Assembly (NCBI RefSeq): GCF_021440195.1
Contig: NZ_JAJTSZ010000005.1
Coordinates: forward strand, 62,001 to 126,000
DNA from: Dyadobacter sp. CY356
GTDB taxonomy: Bacteria > Bacteroidota > Bacteroidia > Cytophagales > Spirosomataceae
Direction of reading: 5' to 3'
DNA length: 64,000 bases
Positions 25,841 through 35,511 of this stretch are shown one piece after another. How positions within the stretch are numbered: position 1 is the stretch's first letter; every line of letters begins with the position of its first letter. Position numbers and translations under genes: made by a program. The notes below the pieces were generated by a model. That model was not told the DNA's origin and did not search any database. It worked only from the letters and a program-made list of their open reading frames with translations.

Positions 25841-26035
25841 ATAACGATATCACTTTTAACTCCTTACGAAGCAAATCCATTGTTTGTGGCAAAAAATCAT
25901 TTTATGTGTTAAAGGTATTAAAATTAGTTACTTACTTTATACTTGGAATATTTATTTCTTAAAAGAATAAAATCTTAATTCTAAACCATTCCATAAAAAT
26001 CCTTTGCTTCACTACCCAAATTGGCTGAATGCTCC

Positions 26036-26043
26036 TAACTTTG
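26036..26043 (+). promoter_or_regulatory. -7 element upstream of the epimerase
   Basis: TAACTTTG matches the Bacteroidota TAnnTTTG consensus, 53 bases upstream of the epimerase ATG. A convincing -33 TTTG at the usual spacing was not found. Confidence 0.35.
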
Positions 26044-26095
26044 ATGCTGGAAATGAACACACTTTCATTCAATCTCTCATATACCAATATTATTC

Positions 26096-27157
26096 ATGAA
26101 AATACTTATTACCGGAGGAGCCGGATTTGTAGGATCGGCACTGGCGATATCACTCAAACTAAATTATCCTGACTACCAGATTTTTGCACTTGACAATTTA
26201 AAACGTCGCGGTTCTGAATTGAATCTTAGCCGTTTAAAACAAGCGGGAGTTGAATTTGTGCATGGAGATATTCGTAATAAAGAGGATTTTGACGCTTTTC
26301 CAGCTGTTGATTCAGTGATTGAAGCGTCTGCTGAACCATCGGTTTTGGCTGGATTGGATGGAACTCCGGATTATCTGATCAATACCAACCTGGTTGGAAC
26401 AGTTAACTGTCTGAACTACGCGCTTAAACATAAAGCTGATTTCATTTTTCTTTCAACAAGCCGTGTATATCCGATCAAAACGATTGAAACACTGAATTTT
26501 GTTGAAGAAGAAACAAGATTTTCGCTGGCTGACGATCAGCCGGTTCCGGGTGTTTCGTCAAAAGGAATTGCAGAAGATTTCCCGTTAAATGGCGCACGTT
26601 CTCTTTACGGAACTACGAAACTGGCTTCTGAACTGATTATTCAGGAGTATAACGAATTTTACAATCTGCGTACTGTTATCAACCGCTGCGGTGTGATCAC
26701 TGGTCCATGGCAAATGGGGAAAGTTGATCAGGGTGTGATGGTGCTATGGATTGCAAAACATTATTTTGAGCAGCAATTAGGCTATTTTGGCTATGGTGGA
26801 ACAGGAAAACAAATGCGGGATATGCTTCATGTTGCCGATTTGTACCGTTTGATCGACTGGCAGCTTCATAATCTTGACAAGGTAAATGGTGAGATCCTGA
26901 ACGCAGGTGGTGGTTTGCAAAGCAGCGCATCGTTGCAGGAACTTACCAAGATCTGTCAGGAAGTAACCGGAAAAACAATTCCGATCAAAGTTGTTCCGGA
27001 AACACGTACTGCTGATATACGTCTGTATTTAACTGACAATACAAAGGTTACTGCTATGACAGGCTGGGAACCAAAAATAGGTATCCGCCAGATCGTTGAG
27101 GAAATTACAGCCTGGTTAGCTGAAAACGAAAAGGATTTAGCACCAATTTTGAAATAA
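26096..27157 (+). CDS. NAD-dependent nucleotide-sugar epimerase/dehydratase (CDP-paratose 2-epimerase-like)
   Basis: This extended SDR enzyme of 353 residues has the Rossmann motif TGGAGFVGS at 7-15 and an active-site SLYGTTK (Tyr-x3-Lys). The segment LDNLKRRGSELNLSRLKQAGVEFVHGDIR closely follows the CDP-paratose/CDP-tyvelose epimerase group. Such enzymes modify deoxysugars for surface polysaccharide. No other CDP-sugar gene is nearby, so the sugar is not settled. It may share a transcript with the HMG-CoA lyase downstream if the inverted repeat between them does not stop transcription. Confidence 0.85.
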   Translation: MKILITGGAGFVGSALAISLKLNYPDYQIFALDNLKRRGSELNLSRLKQAGVEFVHGDIRNKEDFDAFPAVDSVIEASAEPSVLAGLDGTPDYLINTNLVGTVNCLNYALKHKADFIFLSTSRVYPIKTIETLNFVEEETRFSLADDQPVPGVSSKGIAEDFPLNGARSLYGTTKLASELIIQEYNEFYNLRTVINRCGVITGPWQMGKVDQGVMVLWIAKHYFEQQLGYFGYGGTGKQMRDMLHVADLYRLIDWQLHNLDKVNGEILNAGGGLQSSASLQELTKICQEVTGKTIPIKVVPETRTADIRLYLTDNTKVTAMTGWEPKIGIRQIVEEITAWLAENEKDLAPILK

Positions 27158-27166
27158 AATAAACCC

Positions 27167-27248
27167 AAAGCGCACGAAGTTTTACATAAAGAAAAACAAA
27201 GGTTGCACTATTATTCTTTGTCCCCCTCGTGTTGAACTTCGTGCGCTT
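27167..27248. repeat. Long inverted repeat with nested stem
   Basis: A perfect 15-bp outer stem (27167-27181 with 27234-27248) flanks about 52 bases that include a second, shorter stem (ACAAAG with CTTTGT). It lies just after the epimerase stop, and the right arm runs into T residues. It may act as a terminator, but the large loop is unlike the simple terminators elsewhere in the window. Confidence 0.7.
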
Positions 27249-27353
27249 TTTGGTAAAAACCAGGTACCAGATAAGTTTGTTATACGATTTGTAGAGATAA
27301 TTCAAAGCAGAATGTCAAGGCGCCGTACGCCGGAATTAAATCACAAATTTCTC

Positions 27354-28196
27354 ATGAAAATCATTGAATGCCCCCGCGATGCATGGCAAGGCCACCATCC
27401 TTTCATCCCCACCGAGCAGAAAACTGAATACCTGAATAAACTTCTGCGTGTCGGTTTTGATACCATTGACTTTGGAAGTTTTGTCTCGGCAAAAGCGATG
27501 CCTCAGGTTTCTGACACGGCAGAAATTATTTCAAAACTGGACCTTTCCAATTCCTCTACAAAACTTCTCTCCATTGTTGCCAATGAACGCGGTGCTTCCG
27601 AAGCTTGCGCTTTTGATGAGATCAGTTATCTGGGTTATCCCTTTTCTATTTCTGAAACATTTCAACTAAGAAATACGAATGCCACCATTCAGGCATCTTT
27701 GAAACGTGTGCAGGAAATTCAAAAGCTGTGCGAACAAAATAACAAAAAGCTGGTCATTTATATTTCCATGGGATTTGGGAATCCATATGGTGATTTATGG
27801 AATCCTGAAATTGTTTTGCAATGGATTGAAAAGTTGTCGGCTCTTGGCATAACCATTTTTTCACTGGCCGATACAGTCGGCCTGGCCTCAATCGATGATA
27901 TCAGTTCTTTATTCAACCAATTAATCTCTGCAAATCCTGATCTGGAATTTGGCGCACATTTTCATACAAAACCGGAAGAGTGGAAAAACAAAATTGAAGC
28001 AGCTTATAACGCTGGTTGCCGTAGGTTCGACGGAGCTTTATTAGGTTACGGCGGATGCCCGATGGCCCAGGATGATCTGGTTGGGAATATGCCAACCGAG
28101 CGGTTGCTGGATTTTATAATCGAAAAAAAGGAACCGAATTTACTGGATTTGAATGCGTTGGAAGAGGCTAAGGGAATGTTTTTGGGGTTGATCTGA
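27354..28196 (+). CDS. mvaB: Hydroxymethylglutaryl-CoA lyase
   Basis: This lyase splits HMG-CoA into acetyl-CoA and acetoacetate, the last step of leucine catabolism. The 280-residue protein has ECPRDAWQG, the metal ligands in GAHFHTK and the redox-sensitive cysteine loop GGCPMAQDDLVGN. The ATG at 27354 gives the family start; an extension from 27312 adds 14 basic residues without similarity. The stop codon directly abuts the stop of the convergent orphan gene. Leucine-catabolic partners are not in the window. Confidence 0.95.
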   Translation: MKIIECPRDAWQGHHPFIPTEQKTEYLNKLLRVGFDTIDFGSFVSAKAMPQVSDTAEIISKLDLSNSSTKLLSIVANERGASEACAFDEISYLGYPFSISETFQLRNTNATIQASLKRVQEIQKLCEQNNKKLVIYISMGFGNPYGDLWNPEIVLQWIEKLSALGITIFSLADTVGLASIDDISSLFNQLISANPDLEFGAHFHTKPEEWKNKIEAAYNAGCRRFDGALLGYGGCPMAQDDLVGNMPTERLLDFIIEKKEPNLLDLNALEEAKGMFLGLI

Positions 28197-28832
28197 TTAT
28201 TCAACAAGACCCGAAGGTTTATATTGACCAAATATAAAATCGAATATCGGAAAGTTATAAATCATTGATTGTGGATCACAACCAACAGGTAACGCACCAT
28301 ATATCTTTTTTTGGAGAAGATTATATTCAACATGGATATAGTCAGGATAGTTGGTCTTCATTATATTGTGTACTGCATCAATTTCACCTTTTTCTTCTAT
28401 TGTGTATTGTTTTCTATGCATATCTACAACTTCATTTAACATTCCATTTTCACTGAAAGTAGCAAGTTGTTCTTCAATCCAAACACAATAATAATTGGAT
28501 AATAAGGATACAACGCCGGTTAACAACGTTCGTCGATGTAACAAACCTTCATGGGATTCATGAAAAATAGCCATAAATCGCTGCGATGGAAGAGCTGCAA
28601 TTGCACTGGCATCAAAATAAGTTCGGTTTAAGTTTAACTCTTCAAGTGATTTGCAAACGCTGTTCCAAGGATCAGTAATGCTCCCATCCATCGTGGACTG
28701 ACAATTTTCCACGATGATACTTTGTAGTTTTTTATACCCGTCATAACCTAAATTCGAATATGGGAAGCCCACCGGGTAGTATGTATGCACTACTTTTAAT
28801 AAATCGTAAAAGATCTCTTGATTACTTTTCAT
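28197..28832 (-). CDS. Uncharacterised cytoplasmic protein
   Basis: This 211-residue protein has no signal peptide or membrane helix. It is rich in aromatic residues and has a conserved-looking core, FHESHEGLLHRRTLLTGVVSLLSNYYCVWIEEQLATF, spread over residues 90-126. I do not recognise a family. The ATG at 28832 is chosen because a GAGG sits just upstream; a TTG at 28865 is also in frame. It is convergent with HMG-CoA lyase with no intergenic gap, which is unusual. Base composition resembles its neighbours. Confidence 0.6.
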   Translation of the reverse strand: MKSNQEIFYDLLKVVHTYYPVGFPYSNLGYDGYKKLQSIIVENCQSTMDGSITDPWNSVCKSLEELNLNRTYFDASAIAALPSQRFMAIFHESHEGLLHRRTLLTGVVSLLSNYYCVWIEEQLATFSENGMLNEVVDMHRKQYTIEEKGEIDAVHNIMKTNYPDYIHVEYNLLQKKIYGALPVGCDPQSMIYNFPIFDFIFGQYKPSGLVE

Positions 28833-28908
28833 CCTCAATCTAATGGTTTTATTTAATGTCTCCAAAAGCTACAAAATAAGTAGGTTGGTAGTATAAAACT
28901 ATCAATTG

Positions 28909-29778
28909 TTATTTTTCACTTTTTCCACCAATTACATACCCCAAAGAAAAATGATGCGACCATCCCAATTGCGGGTGCGTGTGAACCGCGTAATCAATAT
29001 GGAATTTACTTCCTTTAAAACCAACACCAAAATGGTTGGTTTGTGGTCGTGATGCAATTCCTGTTCTTACGAAAAAATTGGGCATAACTTCATATTCCAA
29101 GCCTGCACGGAAGCTGACAGAATATGCTGTAGCTTTTTCAATTTCTGCACTAAGCTGAACAGTTTTTGTTGGTTTGTATAAAATTCCGGTTTTCAGTGCG
29201 GTATCTATTTCTTCATGCGTTTCGCTGAAATAACGGGATTGTGTAACATTGAACATATGCGCACCAAAATACAGTTTTGAAGAAATCATCGCTATTCCTC
29301 CAAATTCAAAAACCAGCGCTTTTTTACTCAATGAAATAGTCGATGCATTGATGGCCGTTTGAAGATAATTTATTTTTAAACCCAGGCTGAATCTGTTAAT
29401 CCTATGCCCGGCACCTATCCCGATTGCTATCTGATTATAGGTTTTATCTCCAAAACGCTGCATGGAAAATCCGGTTCCAAGATCTTTGGACAACGGCAAA
29501 ACCGCGCCAAAACCCAAAGTATTTATTCCGTCAAAGTTGTAATGAGAATCGTAGGTAGAGAAAATGGTTGCGTTAGAAATCCCGGCGAGTCCGGCTACAT
29601 TATTTCCAAGCGCATAATAATCAGAACGGGCAACAGTCGCATTTGCCAAACCCCATGCCCTTGCGCCGATGGGAAAGGGATTCCCATCGGCGAAGGTTTT
29701 AAAGGATATTACCAAAAAAATAACGAAAGATTGAAGGAAGTTTTTCTGTCGAGTAAAATATGCAGATTGCTCTCCCAT
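28909..29778 (-). CDS. PorV/PorQ-like outer-membrane beta-barrel protein
   Basis: This 289-residue protein has an N-terminal signal segment and the family-like signature GARAWGLANATVARSDYYALGNNVAGLAG. Alternating strands of a small barrel follow, ending HHFSLGYVIGG. The pattern resembles PorV/PorQ, partners of the type IX secretion system, and the wider UPF0164 group. No other T9SS gene is in the window, so a secretion role is not established. ATG at 29778 is preferred over a GTG at 29784. It lies about 40 bases after a 377-residue protein gene on the same strand. Confidence 0.75.
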   Translation of the reverse strand: MGEQSAYFTRQKNFLQSFVIFLVISFKTFADGNPFPIGARAWGLANATVARSDYYALGNNVAGLAGISNATIFSTYDSHYNFDGINTLGFGAVLPLSKDLGTGFSMQRFGDKTYNQIAIGIGAGHRINRFSLGLKINYLQTAINASTISLSKKALVFEFGGIAMISSKLYFGAHMFNVTQSRYFSETHEEIDTALKTGILYKPTKTVQLSAEIEKATAYSVSFRAGLEYEVMPNFFVRTGIASRPQTNHFGVGFKGSKFHIDYAVHTHPQLGWSHHFSLGYVIGGKSEK

Positions 29779-29817
29779 ATTCACTACGCCAGTAAAATGC
29801 TATTTCAAAAAACTATT

Positions 29818-30951
29818 TCAAGAATTGAATTTGCGTTTAACGATATTCAGTAAAGCCAAAACCGCTTCTCCGTTTACATCCCACGCATATTTAGATGCAT
29901 AACGATGCCAAATCAGATTTTCTGCTTCTTCATAGCTTTTTACAAGGTCAAGCTCGTAAATTGCTTTATCAAAATGCTCGCTGTTTTTGCTGAAAAGTTG
30001 ATTGACAAACATAAAACGCTGTCCCAACGGAATAGATCCCGCAATACTTTCCACCTTAACCTGAACATTTCCGTAACGATTTTCCTCGGAAGCTTTTGGC
30101 ACCTCGACTTTAAAACGGCTGTTCAGCGATTCTCTTTCAGAAGAATGGGTTTGTGAAACAATATTGGATAGAATTTCAACGCCCGGTTCTGCACGTTGCG
30201 GCGCAGGCGAAACAGAAGGCGTTACCGGCTTTATATTATCAATTTCTGAAAGAGCAGAATCAAAAAACGATTTCGGTTCCTGCCTGTTACCTTGTGGGGC
30301 AACCGGATATACCGGGTTATTTATAGGAAATAATTCCGATGAATCCAGATTCAGAATTTCTGAAAACTGACTCACATAAGGTGTCACATCATCAAGGATT
30401 TCAGTATTGCTTTTTATTTCATACAACCAGCCATTTACCTGCGTCATATAAACAGAATCAGCATTGCTTTCCGAAAGACGTTGTGCCAATGACCTGGCAA
30501 TACCATTGTGGATCTGTGTGTATTTTGAAAGTTGCTCAGCCTTTTCTGCTGTAAAAACAGATTCCGGCATCGCTTTTAATTTTGCTTCAAAATAAACTTC
30601 CGGCGTATAAATAAGCGTGATCGCATCTTTCACAGAATCAAGAAGAAGAGGTTCAAGATCGGCACGTTTTACAGCGATGTTTTGAGAAACGGTATTCATA
30701 AAAGCCTGTAATGCAGCTTTCACTTCTTCACTTTCAAAATCAAAATATATGCTTCGAAACGCCTGAGCGTTATTTTTCCATTGGTCAAACAGACGATTTA
30801 ATACACCCAGATTCACCTGACGAACCGGTGTGAGTTTGAGTAATTCCGAGCCTTTTACAACAGCCTGATTACGATACACCTCGTTCAGGACAGTTGCCGT
30901 GAAACGGGAAGCATATTGGTTTAGAGCATTTGAGTTCAAACTATTCGGCAT
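29818..30951 (-). CDS. Uncharacterised Bacteroidota protein with conserved C-terminal domain
   Basis: This 377-residue protein has no signal peptide. The N-terminal 190 residues look helical, the middle is Pro/Ser-rich and probably disordered (about residues 205-275). The C-terminal 75 residues (SIPLGQRFMFVNQLFSKNSEHFDKAIYELD and on) form a compact domain that resembles a segment found in other Bacteroidota hypothetical proteins. I cannot assign a function. It is divergent from thymidine kinase and may form an operon with the PorV-like gene. Confidence 0.7.
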   Translation of the reverse strand: MPNSLNSNALNQYASRFTATVLNEVYRNQAVVKGSELLKLTPVRQVNLGVLNRLFDQWKNNAQAFRSIYFDFESEEVKAALQAFMNTVSQNIAVKRADLEPLLLDSVKDAITLIYTPEVYFEAKLKAMPESVFTAEKAEQLSKYTQIHNGIARSLAQRLSESNADSVYMTQVNGWLYEIKSNTEILDDVTPYVSQFSEILNLDSSELFPINNPVYPVAPQGNRQEPKSFFDSALSEIDNIKPVTPSVSPAPQRAEPGVEILSNIVSQTHSSERESLNSRFKVEVPKASEENRYGNVQVKVESIAGSIPLGQRFMFVNQLFSKNSEHFDKAIYELDLVKSYEEAENLIWHRYASKYAWDVNGEAVLALLNIVKRKFNS

Positions 30952-31065
30952 AACGAATACGAGCTTTGTAACGAGAGTGTTTAAAAAATGTGTTTGATTT
31001 GTAAAGATAAATAAAAAATGGCTGTTCGGGCAGTCAATTACAGATTCAACTTATTTACGGCTATC

Positions 31066-31668
31066 ATGTTTATTGAGCCTTCTCATACAAGACACCACCA
31101 GCACCCGCGAACCGGGTGGATTGAAGTAATCTGCGGATCCATGTTTTCGGGGAAAACCGAAGAGCTGATCCGTAGACTTAATCGTGCCAAAATTGCGCGC
31201 CAGAGAATACAAATCTTCAAACCTGCTTTGGATAAACGATACCATGTGGAGAACATTGTTTCGCATAACGAGAATTCCGTGGAAGCAACGCCGGTAGATC
31301 TTTCATCCGAAATTATTGCACTGTCTGAAAACGCGGAAGTGATCGGACTGGATGAAGCGCAGTTTTTCGACGAATCCATCGTGAGCGTTTGTGACGCGCT
31401 GGCTAATGCCGGCAAACGGGTGATCATCGCAGGACTGGATATGGATTATTTGGGAAAACCTTTCGGTTGTATGCCCCAGCTGATGGCTGCCGCAGAATAT
31501 GTCACAAAAGTACACGCAATCTGTATGGTTTGCGGAGAAGTGGCTTCCCATTCCTACCGGCTTTCTCCTTCCAATGAAAAAGTATTATTAGGAGAAACGG
31601 ATCTATACGAAGCCAGGTGCAGAAGATGTTTTAATTTGGGAGAAGAGGCATACGATCAGCCTTGTTGA
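31066..31668 (+). CDS. tdk: Thymidine kinase
   Basis: Thymidine kinase phosphorylates thymidine to dTMP in the salvage pathway. The 200-residue type II enzyme has the P-loop CGSMFSGKTEEL, the Walker B region GLDEAQFF, and a zinc site of paired cysteines (CMVCG and CRRC). The ATG at 31066 gives the family start MFIEP; an upstream ATG at 31018 adds 16 unrelated residues. Divergent from the 377-residue gene. Confidence 0.95.
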   Translation: MFIEPSHTRHHQHPRTGWIEVICGSMFSGKTEELIRRLNRAKIARQRIQIFKPALDKRYHVENIVSHNENSVEATPVDLSSEIIALSENAEVIGLDEAQFFDESIVSVCDALANAGKRVIIAGLDMDYLGKPFGCMPQLMAAAEYVTKVHAICMVCGEVASHSYRLSPSNEKVLLGETDLYEARCRRCFNLGEEAYDQPC

Positions 31669-31673
31669 AATTT

Positions 31674-31709
31674 CAGGCTCCGTCATATTAAAAAAATCGA
31701 CAGAGCCTG
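31674..31709. terminator. Bidirectional terminator, tdk / S46 peptidase
   Basis: CAGGCTC at 31674-31680 pairs with GAGCCTG at 31703-31709; a few extra pairs extend the stem past a mismatch. It lies between convergent genes, but the flanks are only moderately T-rich. Confidence 0.65.
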
Positions 31710-31714
31710 ATTGC

Positions 31715-33814
31715 TTATTTTGTCAATTCCTCTACCAACCGGTTTGCTTTGTAAATATGTTTCATAGCAGCAATCATTCCGCCGGCATGAACCGAAATGG
31801 TACGATTTCCTGCATCAGGAGCAAAAATGAAATAGCCAGGCAAACTTTCCATATTTCCGTCAAAGATTAATCCGACCGCTTCCAGTTTTTGATTGATCAT
31901 CGGAGAACCTGAATTGCCACCGATAATATCATTTGTTGAAATAAAATCGATAGGTGCTTTTAACAAATCAAGTGGCGGATTCAACCAGCGTTTTGGTAAT
32001 GACCAGGGGAATTCTCCCTTGGCAGATTCATAGCGGTCATACATGCCAAAATAGGTTGTTTTGATCGGCGCCGTTGTTCCGTTATAATTATAAGATTTAA
32101 CTAAACCATCACTGATTCTTAAAGAGAAAGTGGCATCCGGTGGAATGCTGGTTCCGTAAATATCATAAAGTAACCGGCCCAGTTTTGCCCGCTCCACATT
32201 CAATCTCGCATTGGCATCGCGCGAGGCAATAGCACCCGTCATAAATCTTGGCTGAGAAATTCTGGCCAGTTTGATCAGCGGATCCTGTGATGCTTCGATT
32301 GCAGTTGCACCGCCGTCCAATAAGGAATTTACGTAGGCCTCGTCACTCAGTTTTGTATTTTTCAGCGCGTTTAAGGCTGCTACCTTTGGCGTTTTTCCGC
32401 CAAGCGCAACTTTAAGATATTCGTCGTCCTTTTTCAAAAACGTTACCGATTCTTCAAAATGAGAAATCAGGTAAGCCTGTTCCAGAGAAGGAATTTCAGG
32501 TTTAAAAGCTTTTAAAGTACCTTTTAATGTAGCAGCACGATCTGGGTTAGTTTTAGACAGTGTTGCAAAATCTACCAGCTGCTGAGCAAAGGTTAATAAT
32601 TCTCCTCGTGAAAGCGGGTTTGGCTGCATGATCGCGATATCATTACGTGCAGAACGGAGGATTTCTACATTTTCAGAAATTTTATCCCAGGTGCCATAAC
32701 CGGCAGAAAGTTTCGGATTAGCCTGAACTGCTTTTTTAAAAGTCTTCTCAAAATCCATTTTTCTCGCCATCAGCACCGGATCTTTCATTCCGTCATATCT
32801 TCCCTTGTAAGATTTGTAACTGTTTTCGTAGCTAAAAATCTCATTCAGTATGCTATCACTTTTTGCGGTTTTGTTGTATTCCTGCAATGCAAGAGAACGG
32901 TTTTTTAACAATTGCAGCGTGAAAGGCATAACCAGATCCCGGTCAAATTCAAGTTCATCAACCGTTCTCAAACGACCGGTGCTTCCCGGATTTCCAACAA
33001 CGAAAACGGGCTCGCCGTCTTTTACCCCATCCGGATTAAATTTGAAATAATTATCGGTATGCAACGGTTTGCCATTATCATCATAAACCCTGAAAAATGA
33101 ACAATCCAGGTTATAGCGCGGATAGGTGAAATTATCCGGATCTCCTCCGAAAAATCCCATTTGCAGTTCCGGCATAAAAACAACTCTTACATCATTGTAT
33201 CTTTTAAACCCATATAAAGAGTACCGGCCACCGCTGTAAAAACTAACCGACTGGATTTCAAGACCTTTCCATTCTGCTTTTTCCTGATATTCTTTTTTTA
33301 TTGTTTCAAAAGCCTGGTCGCGGAACTGCGTTTTCTCTTCATCAGTTTCACCCTGATCTTCAATTTTTTGCATTCTGGCAGTGATATCTTCGATTTTCAC
33401 CAACTGATCAACAAATAAATCTGGCACCTTTCTTTCGTCAGCAAGTTTGGCAGCGTAAAATCCGTTTGCCAGAAAATCTTCGCCTTTTTTCTGAACAGCC
33501 ACGCCTGATTCTCTTGCGCAGTGGTGATTGGTCATCACCAAACCATCCGCGGATACAAATGAAGCTGAGCAATAAGTTGCAAAGCGTAGAGCGGATAACC
33601 TGGCTTTTTCAAACCACTTTTCGTCCGGTGTAAAGTTGTATGTTTTTTTAAAATACTCGGCAGGCGGCGTATCGAAAGTCCACATTTTTCCCATATCAAA
33701 CGCCCCTGCCTTCACAGAATCGAGCTTGATATCCTGCGCCTTAACCATCACGTTTCCAAGGGAAAGCAATCCAAGCAGGCCGAGTTTTTTAATGATTTTT
33801 ATTGATGACTGCAT
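31715..33814 (-). CDS. S46 family dipeptidyl-peptidase (DPP7/DPP11 type)
   Basis: This exported serine peptidase of 699 residues has a signal peptide (to KAQ at about residue 27). The catalytic histidine is in VMTNHHCARES and the catalytic serine in GGNSGSP. Enzymes of this family release dipeptides from peptide N-termini in the periplasm of Bacteroidota. DPP7 and DPP11 differ at one S1-pocket residue near the C-terminus (Gly or Arg); I cannot place that residue without an alignment, so specificity is open. Monocistronic, ending in the shared terminator. Confidence 0.94.
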   Translation of the reverse strand: MQSSIKIIKKLGLLGLLSLGNVMVKAQDIKLDSVKAGAFDMGKMWTFDTPPAEYFKKTYNFTPDEKWFEKARLSALRFATYCSASFVSADGLVMTNHHCARESGVAVQKKGEDFLANGFYAAKLADERKVPDLFVDQLVKIEDITARMQKIEDQGETDEEKTQFRDQAFETIKKEYQEKAEWKGLEIQSVSFYSGGRYSLYGFKRYNDVRVVFMPELQMGFFGGDPDNFTYPRYNLDCSFFRVYDDNGKPLHTDNYFKFNPDGVKDGEPVFVVGNPGSTGRLRTVDELEFDRDLVMPFTLQLLKNRSLALQEYNKTAKSDSILNEIFSYENSYKSYKGRYDGMKDPVLMARKMDFEKTFKKAVQANPKLSAGYGTWDKISENVEILRSARNDIAIMQPNPLSRGELLTFAQQLVDFATLSKTNPDRAATLKGTLKAFKPEIPSLEQAYLISHFEESVTFLKKDDEYLKVALGGKTPKVAALNALKNTKLSDEAYVNSLLDGGATAIEASQDPLIKLARISQPRFMTGAIASRDANARLNVERAKLGRLLYDIYGTSIPPDATFSLRISDGLVKSYNYNGTTAPIKTTYFGMYDRYESAKGEFPWSLPKRWLNPPLDLLKAPIDFISTNDIIGGNSGSPMINQKLEAVGLIFDGNMESLPGYFIFAPDAGNRTISVHAGGMIAAMKHIYKANRLVEELTK

Positions 33815-33927
33815 TAAATAAATTTATTATTGGTGTAACAATGTTATCCAAAGCTAATAAGTTTAAGGAATAAATGATCCGTTCCGATCAATATCGACCC
33901 TGGCTGTGCGAATAAACCGGATTTGAA

Positions 33928-34563
33928 ATGAAAATTAAATATTCCCTCGCGATCTCGCTCTTATTCAATGTAATATTTATATGCCTTTGTGCTTACATTT
34001 TCCGTGATAAATGGATTCAGAAAATCGTTGCTTTGAAAGGAGATGCTAAAATTGTAATGTTTGGAAATTCGCTGACGGCTCAGGGAAAATGGGTCGAATT
34101 GCTAGGCAGAACAGATGTGCTCAATAGCGGTTTTGCCGGGTTGACTACTTATCATTTTCTTGGGTTGCTACAAGATAATGTAATTGAAAAACATCCAAAA
34201 ATCTGCTTTGTTGAAGCCGGGATTAATGATATCACCGTTGGCGTTTCGGCGGAAAAGATCCAGAAGAATTATACCACAATTTTGAACACACTTGAAAAGA
34301 ATAACATCATTCCGATTGTTACCTTAACATTTTACGAACAAAACGATCCCGTAAGCAAATCAGAAGTAGATCGTCTCAATCATTTTTTGATCAAATATTG
34401 CGAGAAGCATACTATAAAATTTATCAATCTAAATCCGCTGATCTCTGATTCAACTGGTTTGAAAGCTGAATTTGCGGTTGATAAAACCCATTTAAATGAC
34501 AAAGGATATAAAATCTGGGCGAGGGAAATTGAAAAGGTTTTGAATCAAAAAATATCACAATAA
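33928..34563 (+). CDS. SGNH/GDSL-family hydrolase
   Basis: This 211-residue esterase-like protein starts with a membrane helix or signal anchor (SLAISLLFNVIFICLCAYIF). It has all four SGNH blocks: Ser in FGNSLT, Gly in NSGFAG, Asn in GIND, and the Asp/His pair in DKTHLND. Substrates in the family are lipids or acetylated polysaccharides, and periplasmic action is likely here. The lipoprotein gene follows 73 bases later. Confidence 0.9.
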   Translation: MKIKYSLAISLLFNVIFICLCAYIFRDKWIQKIVALKGDAKIVMFGNSLTAQGKWVELLGRTDVLNSGFAGLTTYHFLGLLQDNVIEKHPKICFVEAGINDITVGVSAEKIQKNYTTILNTLEKNNIIPIVTLTFYEQNDPVSKSEVDRLNHFLIKYCEKHTIKFINLNPLISDSTGLKAEFAVDKTHLNDKGYKIWAREIEKVLNQKISQ

Positions 34564-34636
34564 ATTTTATTATAATATTTCCTTAAATAATTGTATTATT
34601 GAAGTTGCAAAATCTTATTCACGTAAATCAGATATA

Positions 34637-35473
34637 ATGAAAAACTTCTCCATCATACTTATTTCCATTACCTCGCTATGGTGGAGTTCTTGTAAAAAAG
34701 AAAATAATCCTGAGCCAACAGAGACTTATCTTAACAAAATTACAGAGTTGCGATATTTACCGGATGACAGCATAACCGTGCAAAGTGAGCTGGATTCTGA
34801 CGGTGTAATACGACTTGAAAGATCATCAAAAAGTAGCCCTGTTATGGGATTCAGAGAAAACCCGGAAAACCTGCTAAACACAAAAACATTGACTTATTAC
34901 CGGCTTTACACTTTTAGTACATCCAATAAATTAATAAAGTTTACTCAATTCGGCCATCCTGCGGGTGCCGTATCAATGTCAGATAGTTCTATTTTCAGTA
35001 ATACTATACTGATCAAAAAAGAATTAAAAAGTTACAGATTTTATGCTGACGGAGATTACTATTTTCGATCCCCCTTGTGGCTTACCAAACGTAGCTTTAC
35101 TTATGATTCTCAAAATAGAATTTCAATAGAGGCTGATTCTGTTTTTATTTGTCATGATGTTCCGAAAGGAGAATTTGCTATTGTTCAAAGAACTCCGAAA
35201 TTTATTTTCACAACAACAACCAATAATATTTACAACAGTAAAAATGAGCTCGCTACGACAAAAACAGCAACTACCAGAAATAATGATTTATTTTATAGTA
35301 ATGGCTGGAATGCGTTTTTAGCATCGCAACCTGGCAAATTATATATAGGAACTACGAATTATTCTTACGAATATGATTCAAATAACCGAATAATTACGAA
35401 AGTGGCAAGTTTTGTCCAAGCCTCAACAAATCAGGTTTATAATAGTATATTTTCTTACTCCTACGCTAATTGA
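34637..35473 (+). CDS. Lipoprotein of unknown function
   Basis: This 278-residue protein has a lipoprotein signal, ITSLWWSSCKK, with the lipid cysteine at residue 19. The rest is beta-rich with Tyr/Asn/Ser-rich strands such as FTYDSQNRI and YSYEYDSNNRI, which look like YD/RHS-type short repeats. No named family is recognised. It is codirectional with the SGNH hydrolase and ends in a terminator. Probably outer-membrane or periplasm attached. Confidence 0.75.
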   Translation: MKNFSIILISITSLWWSSCKKENNPEPTETYLNKITELRYLPDDSITVQSELDSDGVIRLERSSKSSPVMGFRENPENLLNTKTLTYYRLYTFSTSNKLIKFTQFGHPAGAVSMSDSSIFSNTILIKKELKSYRFYADGDYYFRSPLWLTKRSFTYDSQNRISIEADSVFICHDVPKGEFAIVQRTPKFIFTTTTNNIYNSKNELATTKTATTRNNDLFYSNGWNAFLASQPGKLYIGTTNYSYEYDSNNRIITKVASFVQASTNQVYNSIFSYSYAN

Positions 35474-35511
35474 TAAACGATAATTATCCTTCTTTCAAAT
35501 TATCCTTAAAT

